Shown here piece after piece: positions 27,588-34,835 of a DNA stretch of 64,000 nt. Within the stretch, counting starts at the first letter, position 1; every line of letters begins with the position of its first letter. The stretch covers positions 1,426,001 to 1,490,000 of the forward strand of contig CAWCTD010000004.1 in assembly GCA_963798455.1 (NCBI GenBank), in the 5' to 3' direction. The stretch comes from CAWCTD01 sp963798455. Its GTDB lineage: Bacteria; Acidobacteriota; Terriglobia; Bryobacterales; Bryobacteraceae. The notes beneath the pieces were generated by a model that saw only the letters and a program-made list of their open reading frames with translations, was not told the DNA's origin and did not search any database. The position numbers and the translations under genes were made by a program.

Positions 27588-28892
27588 TCAGCCGTGACGC
27601 CACCTGGTCCTCACCTCGATCGGTGTTCCACGGAAGCCGAAACGCTGCCTCAACTTGTTGATGAGGCGCCGCTCGGTGGAGAAGTACAGCTTGCCCGGGC
27701 TATCTGTAAACAAGACGAAGGTAGGGGGTCTCACGGACGCCTGCGTCGCGTAAAGCACCTTCAATTCGGGTTCGAAGCGCAACCCCTCGAAAAAACGGTT
27801 CAGTTCGCCCGTGGTGACTCGCTGCGAGGCCGCATCGTAGACCTGGCGGATCAGTGGGAACAATTGGCCCACCCCCGCGCCAGTCTTGGCCGAGAGGAAG
27901 ACGACTGGTGCATATTCCAGGAACTTGAGGGCGTCCCGGACCTTGAGCGTGAAATTCTTACGATTCTTGTCGGGCGCAGCGTCCCACTTGTTGACGCAGA
28001 CGATCACCGCGCGGCCGCCCTCATGCGCGTAGCCGGCAACGGTCGCGTCCAAACCGAGGACTCCTTCGGTGGCGTCCATGATCAACAGAACCACATTCGC
28101 CATCCGGATGTGCCGCCGTGCCATCACCACACTGAGCTTCTCGGCCATTAGTTTCGTCCTGCCTTTGCGGCGGATGCCGGCCGTATCCACAAAGATGTGC
28201 TCGACACCGCCGGCCACGATCTTCTGGTCCACGGCATCCCGGGTGGTGCCGGCGACCGGCGACACGATGGCGCGGTCTTCTCCCAGCAGGGCGTTGAGCA
28301 GCGTGGACTTGCCCACGTTGGGGCGACCGATGATGGCGACTTTCACTGACTCGTGACCGCCGGTTTCGTCCCCAGGCTCGGTGATCGGGAAGCCGGCCGT
28401 GACATGGTCCAGAAGCTCGGCGATGCCCAGACGGTGCTCGGCGGAGACAGGGAACAAGTCGGCAAGTCCGAGTTCGTGGAACTCGTGAGCCAGGGCCTCC
28501 CGCGAGAGACTATCGATCTTGTTCACGGCCAGCGCAACCGGACGCCCGAGCCTCCGGAGCAGTTGGGCGAGTTCCCGGTCCGCGGCGGTAATCTCGGCGC
28601 GTCCGTCGACCAGAAAAATGATGTGATCGGCGCGCTCCAGCGCCACACTGGCCTGTCGAAAGATTTCGCGCGGGATCAGATCGTCCCGGTCCGGCAGGAT
28701 GCCACCGGTGTCAATTACCTCAAAACGCCGGCCGTGGTGAGCCGCCTCGCCGTGGATGCGGTCGCGTGTGATCCCCGGCTCATCGCCCACAATCGCGCGG
28801 CGCTGCCCGAGAATCGCATTGAACAAAGTGGACTTGCCAACGTTGGGCCTGCCCACGATGACCACCACGGGCAGGCTCAAGGGCGGCTGCAT
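27588..28892 (-). CDS. der: Ribosome-assembly GTPase Der (EngA)
   Basis: 434 residues. Essential cytoplasmic GTPase in 50S subunit maturation. It has the signature double G-domain: GRPNVGKS at residues 14-21 and again at about 190, with DTGG and DTAG switch motifs and two NKxD motifs (NKID, NKWD). The C-terminal KH-like domain (residues about 350-434, VLYATQASVRPPTFVLF, then RLINKLRQRFGFRGTPI) binds rRNA. The length is normal for the family (430-490). It lies 32 bases upstream of the YdcF-type gene on the same strand, with which it may be co-transcribed. Confidence 0.95.
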   Translation of the reverse strand: MQPPLSLPVVVIVGRPNVGKSTLFNAILGQRRAIVGDEPGITRDRIHGEAAHHGRRFEVIDTGGILPDRDDLIPREIFRQASVALERADHIIFLVDGRAEITAADRELAQLLRRLGRPVALAVNKIDSLSREALAHEFHELGLADLFPVSAEHRLGIAELLDHVTAGFPITEPGDETGGHESVKVAIIGRPNVGKSTLLNALLGEDRAIVSPVAGTTRDAVDQKIVAGGVEHIFVDTAGIRRKGRTKLMAEKLSVVMARRHIRMANVVLLIMDATEGVLGLDATVAGYAHEGGRAVIVCVNKWDAAPDKNRKNFTLKVRDALKFLEYAPVVFLSAKTGAGVGQLFPLIRQVYDAASQRVTTGELNRFFEGLRFEPELKVLYATQASVRPPTFVLFTDSPGKLYFSTERRLINKLRQRFGFRGTPIEVRTRWRHG

Positions 28893-28924
28893 GAGCCTTC
28901 ATGATAGCATCGGGCGGGCACGCC

Positions 28925-29551
28925 TCAGATCCAGCCTCGAATTCGGTAGTAGACGATCTTCACCGTCTCCAGGACAAGGTCCAGAAATGCCGGCCAGCGG
29001 CCGCGCCATGATGTGGCTCGTTTCTGCACGTCCGGAAACGGCAGCGTGAGAACATCCAGGCCGGCTTTGCGAAAGGCTCGGGAGGCGCGAAACATGTGGT
29101 ACTCGCTGGTCAGCAGGAGCTTGCGGCCAGGAGTGTCACGCAGGAGCGCGGCCGTGAACAGCGCGTTCTCCCTAGTTGAGTTCGAGCGGCTTTCCACTCG
29201 GATGACCTTTTCGGGGACGCCTTGACTGAGAACGAACCGGCGCAAGGCCAGCGCCGCCGACTCGCTCGACTCCGGTCCGCCGCTCAGGACGACCTGGCCG
29301 TAGCGAGCCTCCCGGTAGCACAGCACTGCGTAGACGCCACGCCAATAGGTGGAGCCCCCGACCATGCCATAGTCGAGAGTGGAGCCGCCGAGGACGATCA
29401 GCACGTCCCCGCGCGGGGTGTTCCAATCGCACGACAGCGCGCTGGCCCACCACTTGTCGACCGGGGTGATGGTGACAAGAACGAAGAGTGCGCCGATCGC
29501 GGCCATTAGCCGCACGCTCACGCGCCACAAACTCCGGCAGACATTCATCAT
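28925..29551 (-). CDS. YdcF/SanA-type DUF218 protein
   Basis: 208 residues with an N-terminal membrane anchor (LMAAIGALFVLVTITPVD). The DUF218 domain follows: DVLIVLGGSTLDYG, then RYGQVVLSGGPESSES, then ESRSNSTRENALFTAALL, then LLLTSEYHMFRASRAF. Those are the conserved GG, SGG, STxEN and S-x-H-M-R blocks. Family members such as SanA and YdcF affect envelope permeability or bind nucleotides; the reaction is unknown. It is upstream of der on -. Confidence 0.85.
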   Translation of the reverse strand: MMNVCRSLWRVSVRLMAAIGALFVLVTITPVDKWWASALSCDWNTPRGDVLIVLGGSTLDYGMVGGSTYWRGVYAVLCYREARYGQVVLSGGPESSESAALALRRFVLSQGVPEKVIRVESRSNSTRENALFTAALLRDTPGRKLLLTSEYHMFRASRAFRKAGLDVLTLPFPDVQKRATSWRGRWPAFLDLVLETVKIVYYRIRGWI

Positions 29552-29614
29552 GGGGGGTGCGGGCTCCGCTCCCCTCTATACTACAGGGAGTCCACCGGCG
29601 GAAGAAGCTGTGGA

Positions 29615-29835
29615 GGCGTGCTCCCAAACGTCAATTGCCAGCAACGGCGTTTGTCCCTCGGAGAGCGGCGTGGTCACGGTCGTCGTGGTGGATCTGCATC
29701 GTCTGCGCGCCGATACACGGCTCCAGCGCATCGTACGGGTACGGCAGCGCAGGCAGGGTAAATGGGCCGGACGCCGCGGGTGTGGTCTGGGCGGAAAGCC
29801 GCGCCGCCGCCAAACCAACCGCGGAAAGTGCGATC
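29615..29835 (-). pseudogene. Superoxide dismutase (Fe/Mn) remnant with internal deletion
   Basis: On -, about 29835-29685 encodes a secretion-like leader (ALSAVGLAAARLSAQ) and then PFTLPALPYPYDALEPCIG and AQTMQIHHD, the diagnostic N-terminus of Fe/Mn superoxide dismutases. Directly after, in another frame, 29677-29615 encodes TPLSEGQTPLLAIDVWEHA, the family's C-terminal metal-binding block (DVWEHA). The roughly 100 codons normally between them, and everything after WEHA, are gone, and the frame upstream is closed by TAA. It is thus a deleted, non-functional gene next to the tRNA. The longer open frames crossing the region are not genes. Confidence 0.75.
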
Positions 29836-29946
29836 GTGGATTAGATGCTACATGCTCGGCCGCGCGAAAGGTTGCCGATTTTGTGCGAGGGGAGGAACTG
29901 GCCGGTACAATAGAGCGGCGTGCGGGAACTTCCCTTGGGAGCGTGG

Positions 29947-29974
29947 TTGCTCCCACTGGGAAGTGGTTTAAAAT
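29947..29974 (+). promoter_or_regulatory. Probable tRNA promoter
   Basis: TAAAAT (29969-29974) is preceded at 16 bases by TTGCTC (29947-29952). It lies 17 bases before the tRNA, a plausible distance. Confidence 0.45.
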
Positions 29975-29990
29975 CAATAGAGGTAACGAC

Positions 29991-30068
29991 GGGCGCGTAG
30001 CTCAGCCAGGATAGAGCATCTGCCTTCTAAGCAGAGGGTCGCCGGTTCGAGTCCGGCCGCGCCTACCA
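29991..30068 (+). tRNA. tRNA-Arg (anticodon TCT)
   Basis: A full cloverleaf can be drawn. The acceptor stem 29991-29997 pairs with 30058-30064 (first pair G-T). The D arm GCTC...GAGC follows, then the anticodon stem TCTGC/GCAGA with loop CTTCTAA, giving anticodon TCT, which reads AGA and AGG-type Arg codons. The T arm GCCGG-TTCGAGT-CCGGC is perfect. The discriminator is A and CCA is encoded (30066-30068). No duplicated 3' end suggesting an integration site was noticed nearby. Confidence 0.95.
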
Positions 30069-30127
30069 GGAATCCACACGGCGGCCCGGGAGCCGGGTCG
30101 CCGTGCGAACCATAGAATACCTACCGG

Positions 30128-31633
30128 CTAGACTTTGACGATGCTTCGGAGCACGCCTTCCCAAGGCGCGCGATAGGGCCGGACGCACAGCGCTTGAGCT
30201 TCCTTATCGCCGATCACCTGCTCCTTATCGGGGTCCCAGTGAATGGCCCGCTTCAGATCCATGGAATTGTTGCCAAGGTGGCAGATGATCGCCACCCGGT
30301 GGCCATCCTCCACGTCTACGAACGGGCGTTCACGGCTCCTCATGCAGTCCACCCAGTCACGCTCGTTGATCATCATGGTGTCCTCGCCACCGAGGCCGTA
30401 ACGGTTGTCCGAGGCGACTCCACCGGCTCCCCGGCCTTGCCCGCCTGCGCCACCGCGAGCAGCGCTCGCCGCCCCACCGCGAGCCCCACCGCGGGCTGCT
30501 TCAGCCGGTGGATACTCTGGCAGGAAGGGTACCTGGGCTGTGTCAGTGTAGTGCGGACCGCCCACGGGATGTCCGAGGAAGCGCGGGATCTCGTTCTCCG
30601 GATTGATCCACTTCATCTCCGAGGTGATCGTGTAGTTGCCCGAGAGCGCCATGTTCCCGTGGGTCCCGAGATACAGCTGGCCGCGGGTTGCCGCGTCGGG
30701 CATCGCGTTGGCTTCGCGAATGGCGTAATTCAGGATGTAGCCCTCGGGGAACCTCCACAGAGCGTCCTGCATGTCCGGAGTGTCACCGTCGTCGTCGGTC
30801 AGCGCCATCCGGCCGCCCGAGGACATGGCCAGCGTCGGCCCCTTGGAGTTCATGCAAAAAATGACCTGGTCGATGAGGTGGGCGCCCAGGTTCGTCATCT
30901 GGCCACCCGAGAAATCCCTAAACCAGCGGAAGTGGTAGAGGCCGCGGTGAGCTTGATAGGGCTTGTTCGGGGCCGGGCCGAGCCACATGTTGTAATCGAA
31001 GTCCGCGGGGGGCGTGGTGACAGGCGTCTTGCCGAAACCGGGGGATATGTTGCGGACCGAGGCCATCCGAATGGAATGAATCTTGCCCAGCGTGCCGGCC
31101 TCGACCACCTTCTTCGCCGCCTTGACGCCCGAGCCCTGCCGCCGTTGGGTTCCGGCGACCACTATGCGGTTGTACTTGCGGGCGGCCTGAATCATCCACT
31201 TGCCTTCGTCGATAAACAGCGTCATCGGCTTCTCGACGTAAACATCCTTGCCCGCCGCGCAAGCCATGATGGTGAGCAGGGCGTGCCAGTGGTCCGGCGT
31301 GGCGACCACGACTCCATTGATGTCCTTGTTCTCGTACATCTTCCGAAAGTCGCCGTAGCCCTGGGTCTTAGAGTTCCCGATGAAGGCCAGCCCTTCGGCC
31401 AGACGCGGCTTGTACGTATCGCAGAGGCCAACGATATCGATATCATCCATCTTCTTAAAATCGCTGACGTGCTGTTTGCCGATCAGTCCGTATCCGATGA
31501 AGCCAATACCGAGGCGGTTATTGGCCCCCAATATTCGCTGGTAGGAAGCGGCGGTGACGGCTGTCACTGCGCCAAGAAAGCGGCGCCGCGTGTGCGGAGA
31601 CTGCTCCTCGGGCAGAGCCTTTTCGTTCTCCAT
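30128..31633 (-). CDS. Tat-exported Gfo/Idh/MocA-family oxidoreductase
   Basis: 501 residues from ATG 31633, behind AGGAG. Tat signal around residues 14-35 (HTRRRFLGAVTAVTAASYQ). Rossmann domain with GIGFIGYGLIGKQH, then VEKPMTL containing the family's EKP lysine, and NLGAHLIDQ in the substrate domain. The family oxidises or reduces sugar and inositol derivatives with NAD(P), or acts on glycans with bound cofactor when exported. An insertion of about 25 residues, rich in Gly, Ala and Arg, near residue 400 resembles that in the ManD-like protein. The C-terminal part (GEDTMMINERDWVDCMRS) is typical of the planctomycete/acidobacterial subfamily. It stands alone next to the tRNA. Confidence 0.87.
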   Translation of the reverse strand: MENEKALPEEQSPHTRRRFLGAVTAVTAASYQRILGANNRLGIGFIGYGLIGKQHVSDFKKMDDIDIVGLCDTYKPRLAEGLAFIGNSKTQGYGDFRKMYENKDINGVVVATPDHWHALLTIMACAAGKDVYVEKPMTLFIDEGKWMIQAARKYNRIVVAGTQRRQGSGVKAAKKVVEAGTLGKIHSIRMASVRNISPGFGKTPVTTPPADFDYNMWLGPAPNKPYQAHRGLYHFRWFRDFSGGQMTNLGAHLIDQVIFCMNSKGPTLAMSSGGRMALTDDDGDTPDMQDALWRFPEGYILNYAIREANAMPDAATRGQLYLGTHGNMALSGNYTITSEMKWINPENEIPRFLGHPVGGPHYTDTAQVPFLPEYPPAEAARGGARGGAASAARGGAGGQGRGAGGVASDNRYGLGGEDTMMINERDWVDCMRSRERPFVDVEDGHRVAIICHLGNNSMDLKRAIHWDPDKEQVIGDKEAQALCVRPYRAPWEGVLRSIVKV

Positions 31634-31804
31634 GAAATTGCTCCTTCTAGAGCGGGTTTGTCCCAGGACTTCTTCGGATCCTGGATGTACCGCTAATCCA
31701 GCAATACAACAAACCCGTTTCCAATTCAAGTTGGTCCCGACTACGGCGTGCGGGCAAACCAATCCGGGAGCATCGTTCCAGGGGGCGTAGGGGACTGTCT
31801 AGCG

Positions 31805-31810
31805 TATAAT
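31805..31810 (+). promoter_or_regulatory. -10 box TATAAT of the cytochrome unit
   Basis: Perfect TATAAT, 21 bases before ATG 31832, with AGGAAA between as ribosome site. No -35 is recognised in the GC-rich stretch upstream. The gap 31634-31804 also serves the divergent oxidoreductase gene. Confidence 0.55.
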
Positions 31811-31831
31811 CGAGCAGATCAGGAAATCAAG

Positions 31832-33004
31832 ATGCAAGTGGTCCGTGAAAGAGCAAGGATCTGCGAGGACCCCGCTGGCGGCGGCTCACTGCGAGTGGCC
31901 GTTAGTCTGCTGGCTTTGATCTGCTTTCTGAGACCGGCTGTGGTTCCGGCTCAGACCGGCGGCGGCAGCGAGCCGTCGCTCCATTCCGGCAGGGACATCT
32001 TCAGAGCGGCCTGTGTTTCCTGCCATGGGGCCGACGGCAGGGGTGCCAACCGGAGTTCGGTGGGGTTCGACACGCGGCTTCCGGATTTTACCGACTGCGC
32101 CTTCGCTACGAAAGAGCCCGAGATTGATTGGCTCTCGATCCTCCACGAAGGAGGCCCCGCCCGAGGTTGGTCGAGGATTATGCCCGCCTTCGGCGATGCG
32201 CTGACGCAGGATCAGATCGACAAAGTCGTCGAGTACCTGCGCGGCTTCTGCACCAGCAAAGCCTGGCCGCGCGGGGACCTCAATCTGCCGCGCGCGATGG
32301 TAACCGAGAAGGCTTTCCCGGAAAACGAGACGGTCCTCACGACGTCGGTGAACGCCCAAGGCGCGGCCGGCGTGGGTGAACAGATTGTTTACGAGCAGCG
32401 GTTCGGAGCGGCAAATCAGCTTGAGTTCACGGCCCCCGTGCTTTTTCAGAACAAGGACACCGGGACCTGGGTGGCCGGCTTTGGCGACCTTGCTCTGGGC
32501 TGGAAGCGAATGCTCTTTCACAGCATGCGCACCGGATCGATCTTCAGCGTGGCGGGCGAGGTCAACCTGCCGGCCGGCGACAAGGCCAAAGGCTTGGGGA
32601 GCGGCGTCACGATCTTCGAGTCGTTCGCCTCCTATGGACAGATTCTGCCGGCCGACACCCACATCCAGTTTCAAGGCGGAGTTGAACTGCCGACGCACAC
32701 CGACAAAGCTCCGAGAGCCGCTTACTGGCGAACTGCTTTTGGCAAGAGTTTCAGCCAGAACCGCGGCTTTGGCCGCACATGGACACCCATGGTGGAACTG
32801 CTGGCCGATCGGGACTTCGAAAATGGGGCCAAGACGAACTGGGATGTTCTACCCCAGTTTCAGGTGTCGCTCAGCCGGCGGCAGCACATCATGGCGAGCT
32901 TCGGTGTCCGGGTTCCGGCGAACAATACGGCTGAGCGGCCGATACAGGTGATGTTCTATCTGCTTTGGGACTGGTTCGATGGGGGGCTTCGTGAGGGTTG
33001 GTAG
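31832..33004 (+). CDS. Cytochrome c fused to an outer-membrane barrel-like domain
   Basis: 390 residues. The N-terminal hydrophobic stretch (SLRVAVSLLALICFL, then VVPAQ) is a signal peptide. Residues about 50-135 form a class I cytochrome c with CVSCH at 61-65 and a candidate axial Met in RIMPAFGDAL. Residues about 170-390 are alternating strand-like segments (QLEFTAPVLFQN, WVAGFGDLALGWKRMLF, GSIFSVAGEVNLPAGD) typical of transporter-like outer-membrane barrels. It ends FDGGLREGW with no terminal Phe. The fusion suggests a haem tethered to, or plugged into, a barrel. The pentahaem cytochrome gene follows after 27 bases, so both act together, perhaps in electron transfer across the outer membrane. 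That role is inferred. Confidence 0.8.
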   Translation: MQVVRERARICEDPAGGGSLRVAVSLLALICFLRPAVVPAQTGGGSEPSLHSGRDIFRAACVSCHGADGRGANRSSVGFDTRLPDFTDCAFATKEPEIDWLSILHEGGPARGWSRIMPAFGDALTQDQIDKVVEYLRGFCTSKAWPRGDLNLPRAMVTEKAFPENETVLTTSVNAQGAAGVGEQIVYEQRFGAANQLEFTAPVLFQNKDTGTWVAGFGDLALGWKRMLFHSMRTGSIFSVAGEVNLPAGDKAKGLGSGVTIFESFASYGQILPADTHIQFQGGVELPTHTDKAPRAAYWRTAFGKSFSQNRGFGRTWTPMVELLADRDFENGAKTNWDVLPQFQVSLSRRQHIMASFGVRVPANNTAERPIQVMFYLLWDWFDGGLREGW

Positions 33005-33031
33005 CAGCCCCATCGGAGCAGGAGACGCGGG

Positions 33032-34642
33032 ATGTCCAGAGTAATATTTCTCTTTTGCGCGACGGCATTCATGGCCGGAGTGCTTGCGGCCTCGCGGCCG
33101 CCTCAGCCGTCCAAGGGCCCGCACTTCCAGACATCGGATCGCTGCATCGCTTGCCACAACGGGGTTTCGACGCCATCCGGCGAGGACATCTCCATCGGCT
33201 TCGCTTGGCGTCCTACCATGATGGCGAACTCCGGACGCGATCCTTATTGGCAGGCAGGGGTCCGGCGCGAAACGATCGATCATCCTGGGGCCCGAGCGGC
33301 CATCGAGGACGAGTGCTCCATTTGCCACATGCCCATGGCGCGCTATGAGTCTAAGCTTGCGGGACACGAGGGCGAGATCTTCTCTCACTTGCCCTTCAAT
33401 AAGGAGAAGTCTTCCGACCGCCTCGCAGCCGACGGCGTGTCGTGTTCGGTGTGCCACCAGATCCAGGACAAGAAACTGGGAACTCGCGAGAGCTTTGTGG
33501 GAGGGTTTGTCATCGACCCGGCGCCGCCAGAGGGAGAGCGGCCGGTTTACGGTCCCTTCGAGATAGATCCAGGCAGGACTACCGTCATGCGTTCGTCCTC
33601 AGGGTTTCGTCCCACCGAAGCGAAGCACATTCGGCAATCCGAGTTATGCGCCACCTGCCACACGCTCCTCACGCAGGCGCTGGCCCCCGACGGGAAGGTC
33701 ATCGGCGAGCTACCCGAGCAGGTGCCGTACCAGGAGTGGCTGCATAGCGGATATCGGGAAGGAACGAGCTGTCAGGAGTGCCATATGCCGGTGGTGAGCG
33801 GAGAGGCGCCCATCACGAGCGTCCTAAGCCAGCCGCATCCGGGAGTGGCGCGCCACGTCTTCGTCGGAGGCAACTTCTTCATGCAGAGGTTGCTGAACCG
33901 TTATCGCGATGATTTGAGCGTGGCGGCACTGCCGGGAGAACTGGACAGCGCCGCCCTGCGGACCGTGGCGCACCTGCAATCGGAGGCAGCGCAAATCGCG
34001 ATCGGCAACATTGAGCTGGGCTCTGGCCGCCTCGACGCGGAAGTCACGGTTCAGAACTTGGGAGGCCACAAGCTGCCGACAGCCTATCCTGCCCGCCGCG
34101 TCTGGCTGCACTATTCGGTTCGAGACGGGGCTGGCCAGATCGTGTTCGAATCCGGCGCGTTGAATGCGAATGGCTCCATCCAGGGCAACGATAGCGATGC
34201 CGACCCCAGCCGCTACGAGCCCCATTACACCGAGATCCGAACCAGCGACCAGGTGCAGATCTACGAGTCGATCATGGCCGACCCGGCGGGAAAGCCAACC
34301 ACCGGACTGCTCACCGCTTTGCGATACGTAAAGGACAACCGGCTTCTGCCCAAGGGCTTCGACAAGCGAACGGCGGACAAGGACGTCGCCGTCCATGGCG
34401 CCGCGGCGGATGATCCGGACTTCACCGGCGGCGAAGACCGCATCCGTTATTCGGTGGCGCTGGGCGGCGCGCAAGGTCCGTTCCAAATCGAAGTCGAGCT
34501 TTGGTACCAGCCCATCTCCTATCGCTGGGCCTCCAACCTGCGCTCGTACGACGCCGCCGAGCCGCGGCGCTTCGTCGGCTATTACGACGCCATGGCCTCG
34601 GCCTCCGCCGTGATGCTCACCCACGCCTCGGCATCAAGATAG
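33032..34642 (+). CDS. Pentahaem cytochrome c
   Basis: 536 residues with signal peptide (VIFLFCATAFMAGVLAA). Five CxxCH haem sites: 38-42, 95-99, 138-142, 206-210 and 247-251, all in the N-terminal half. The C-terminal half (residues about 310-520) is beta-rich, with LGGHKLPTAYPARRVWLHYS, the GHxxPT block of cytochrome c554/hydroxylamine-oxidoreductase-related multihaem proteins. It is expected in the periplasm or at the cell surface as an electron carrier or reductase. Start ATG 33032 follows CAGGAG. No dedicated catalytic His or Tyr crosslink site can be named. It is co-transcribed with the cytochrome-barrel gene and has no terminator in sight. Confidence 0.85.
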   Translation: MSRVIFLFCATAFMAGVLAASRPPQPSKGPHFQTSDRCIACHNGVSTPSGEDISIGFAWRPTMMANSGRDPYWQAGVRRETIDHPGARAAIEDECSICHMPMARYESKLAGHEGEIFSHLPFNKEKSSDRLAADGVSCSVCHQIQDKKLGTRESFVGGFVIDPAPPEGERPVYGPFEIDPGRTTVMRSSSGFRPTEAKHIRQSELCATCHTLLTQALAPDGKVIGELPEQVPYQEWLHSGYREGTSCQECHMPVVSGEAPITSVLSQPHPGVARHVFVGGNFFMQRLLNRYRDDLSVAALPGELDSAALRTVAHLQSEAAQIAIGNIELGSGRLDAEVTVQNLGGHKLPTAYPARRVWLHYSVRDGAGQIVFESGALNANGSIQGNDSDADPSRYEPHYTEIRTSDQVQIYESIMADPAGKPTTGLLTALRYVKDNRLLPKGFDKRTADKDVAVHGAAADDPDFTGGEDRIRYSVALGGAQGPFQIEVELWYQPISYRWASNLRSYDAAEPRRFVGYYDAMASASAVMLTHASASR

Positions 34643-34729
34643 AGTGCGTCGAAAACCCCTCCGTGCTATCTTGACGCGCCAAGTCAGTTAACGCTAGTAA
34701 CATTATCCGAGTGGACAGCACTGTAAGCT

Positions 34730-34757
34730 TCCACACAGCAGCCGTTGGGCGTATACT
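34730..34757 (+). promoter_or_regulatory. Probable promoter of the SBBP-repeat gene
   Basis: TATACT at 34752-34757 with TCCACA (34730-34735) 16 bases before it. GTTAAC lies further up at 34687-34692. The leader to ATG 34836 would be about 75 bases. Confidence 0.45.
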
Positions 34758-34835
34758 AGACCCAACTGGGAATCTGAGCAGACACCGTCCTGCGTACCCA
34801 TACGCAACAAATCGAAAGTGATGCGGAGGGGAATC

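Noticed and set aside
29576..29977. 133-codon - strand frame as a gene
   Set aside because: Only a ten-residue block matches anything (the SOD C-terminus); the rest is out of frame with the SOD N-terminal block.
29991..30068. Integrated element attached at the tRNA
   Set aside because: No integrase gene and no repeat of the tRNA 3' end were seen on either side.
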